A stretch of 18,988 nucleotides of DNA, taken from Isohypsibius dastychi. Lineage: Eukaryota > Tardigrada > Eutardigrada > Parachela > Isohypsibiidae. The position numbers were made by a program, and so were the translations under genes. This document shows positions 18,974-18,988 of this stretch, one piece after another. The stretch lies in the NCBI GenBank assembly GCA_034696485.1, contig JAQIWT010000505.1:1-18988 (forward strand). Direction: 5' to 3'. The notes beneath the pieces were generated by a model. It was not told the DNA's origin, did not search any database, and saw nothing but the letters and a program-made list of their open reading frames with translations. Every line of letters begins with the position of its first letter. Position 1 is the stretch's first letter.

Positions 18974-18988
18974 AACTACATCGAGCTG

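Larger units (their letters stand above)
17747..18988. other. Repeat-rich intergenic region, possible transposon fragment
   Basis: No supportable gene is seen in these 1.2 kb. The region differs from the rest of the window: long C and G runs, tandem CCCA(C/T) tracts, T/A homopolymers around 18256-18310, and several short direct and inverted repeats. A CACTGGCGTA sequence at 17888 resembles the terminal inverted repeats of some hAT-like DNA transposons, but no matching inverted end is in view. Open frames of about 60-100 codons are low-complexity or have no motif. The right part could be the promoter of the ankyrin-like gene or of an unseen gene beyond the window. Confidence 0.45.

Overview
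The window is nuclear DNA from an animal with a compact genome. Genes are split by many short GT-AG introns, mostly 46-76 nt (a few of 140-260 nt, and longer ones near some 5' ends). Gene spacing is tight and there are no operons or Shine-Dalgarno sites. The gene set (ARL1, MAU2, a LARP1-type La-motif protein, and a LEV-10-like five-CUB/LDLa membrane protein) points to an invertebrate. The LEV-10 architecture and the intron style fit an ecdysozoan such as an arthropod, but the species cannot be named from the sequence.

Layout, left to right. (1) 1-660 (+): the 3' end of a C2H2 zinc-finger gene, with a poly(A) signal at 1026. (2) 1220-2515 (-): a complete nine-exon ARL1 gene encoding a trans-Golgi Arf-like GTPase of 181 aa. 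(3) 4047 to about 8143 (-): a LEV-10-like type I membrane protein with five CUB domains, one LDLa module and a transmembrane helix; its first exon is tentative. (4) 9010-11575 (-): a complete twelve-exon MAU2/Scc4 cohesin-loader gene of 606 aa with an 18-nt microexon. (5) 12026-14850 (+): a six-exon LARP1-family gene of 525 aa, divergent from MAU2 across a 450-bp shared 5' region. It has the LARP1-type La motif but stops without the DM15 region. (6) 15861-17746 (-): an unrecognised gene with ankyrin-like helices, best modelled with five exons (413 aa). (7) 17747-18988: no supportable gene; C/G-run hairpins, short direct repeats and a possible DNA-transposon end.

The genes are functionally unrelated (transcription, Golgi traffic, synaptic or receptor organisation, cohesin loading, mRNA translation control). 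The only arrangement likely to matter for regulation is the head-to-head MAU2/LARP1 pair. I rebuilt the exon models by hand, matching splice phase at every junction. In all four complete models the exon lengths sum to an uninterrupted multiple of three, and this also holds for the LEV-10-like model with its tentative 5' exon. The observations most worth following up are the missing DM15 region in the LARP1 gene, the two competing readings in the ankyrin-like gene, the LEV-10-like N-terminus, and the repeat-rich right edge.
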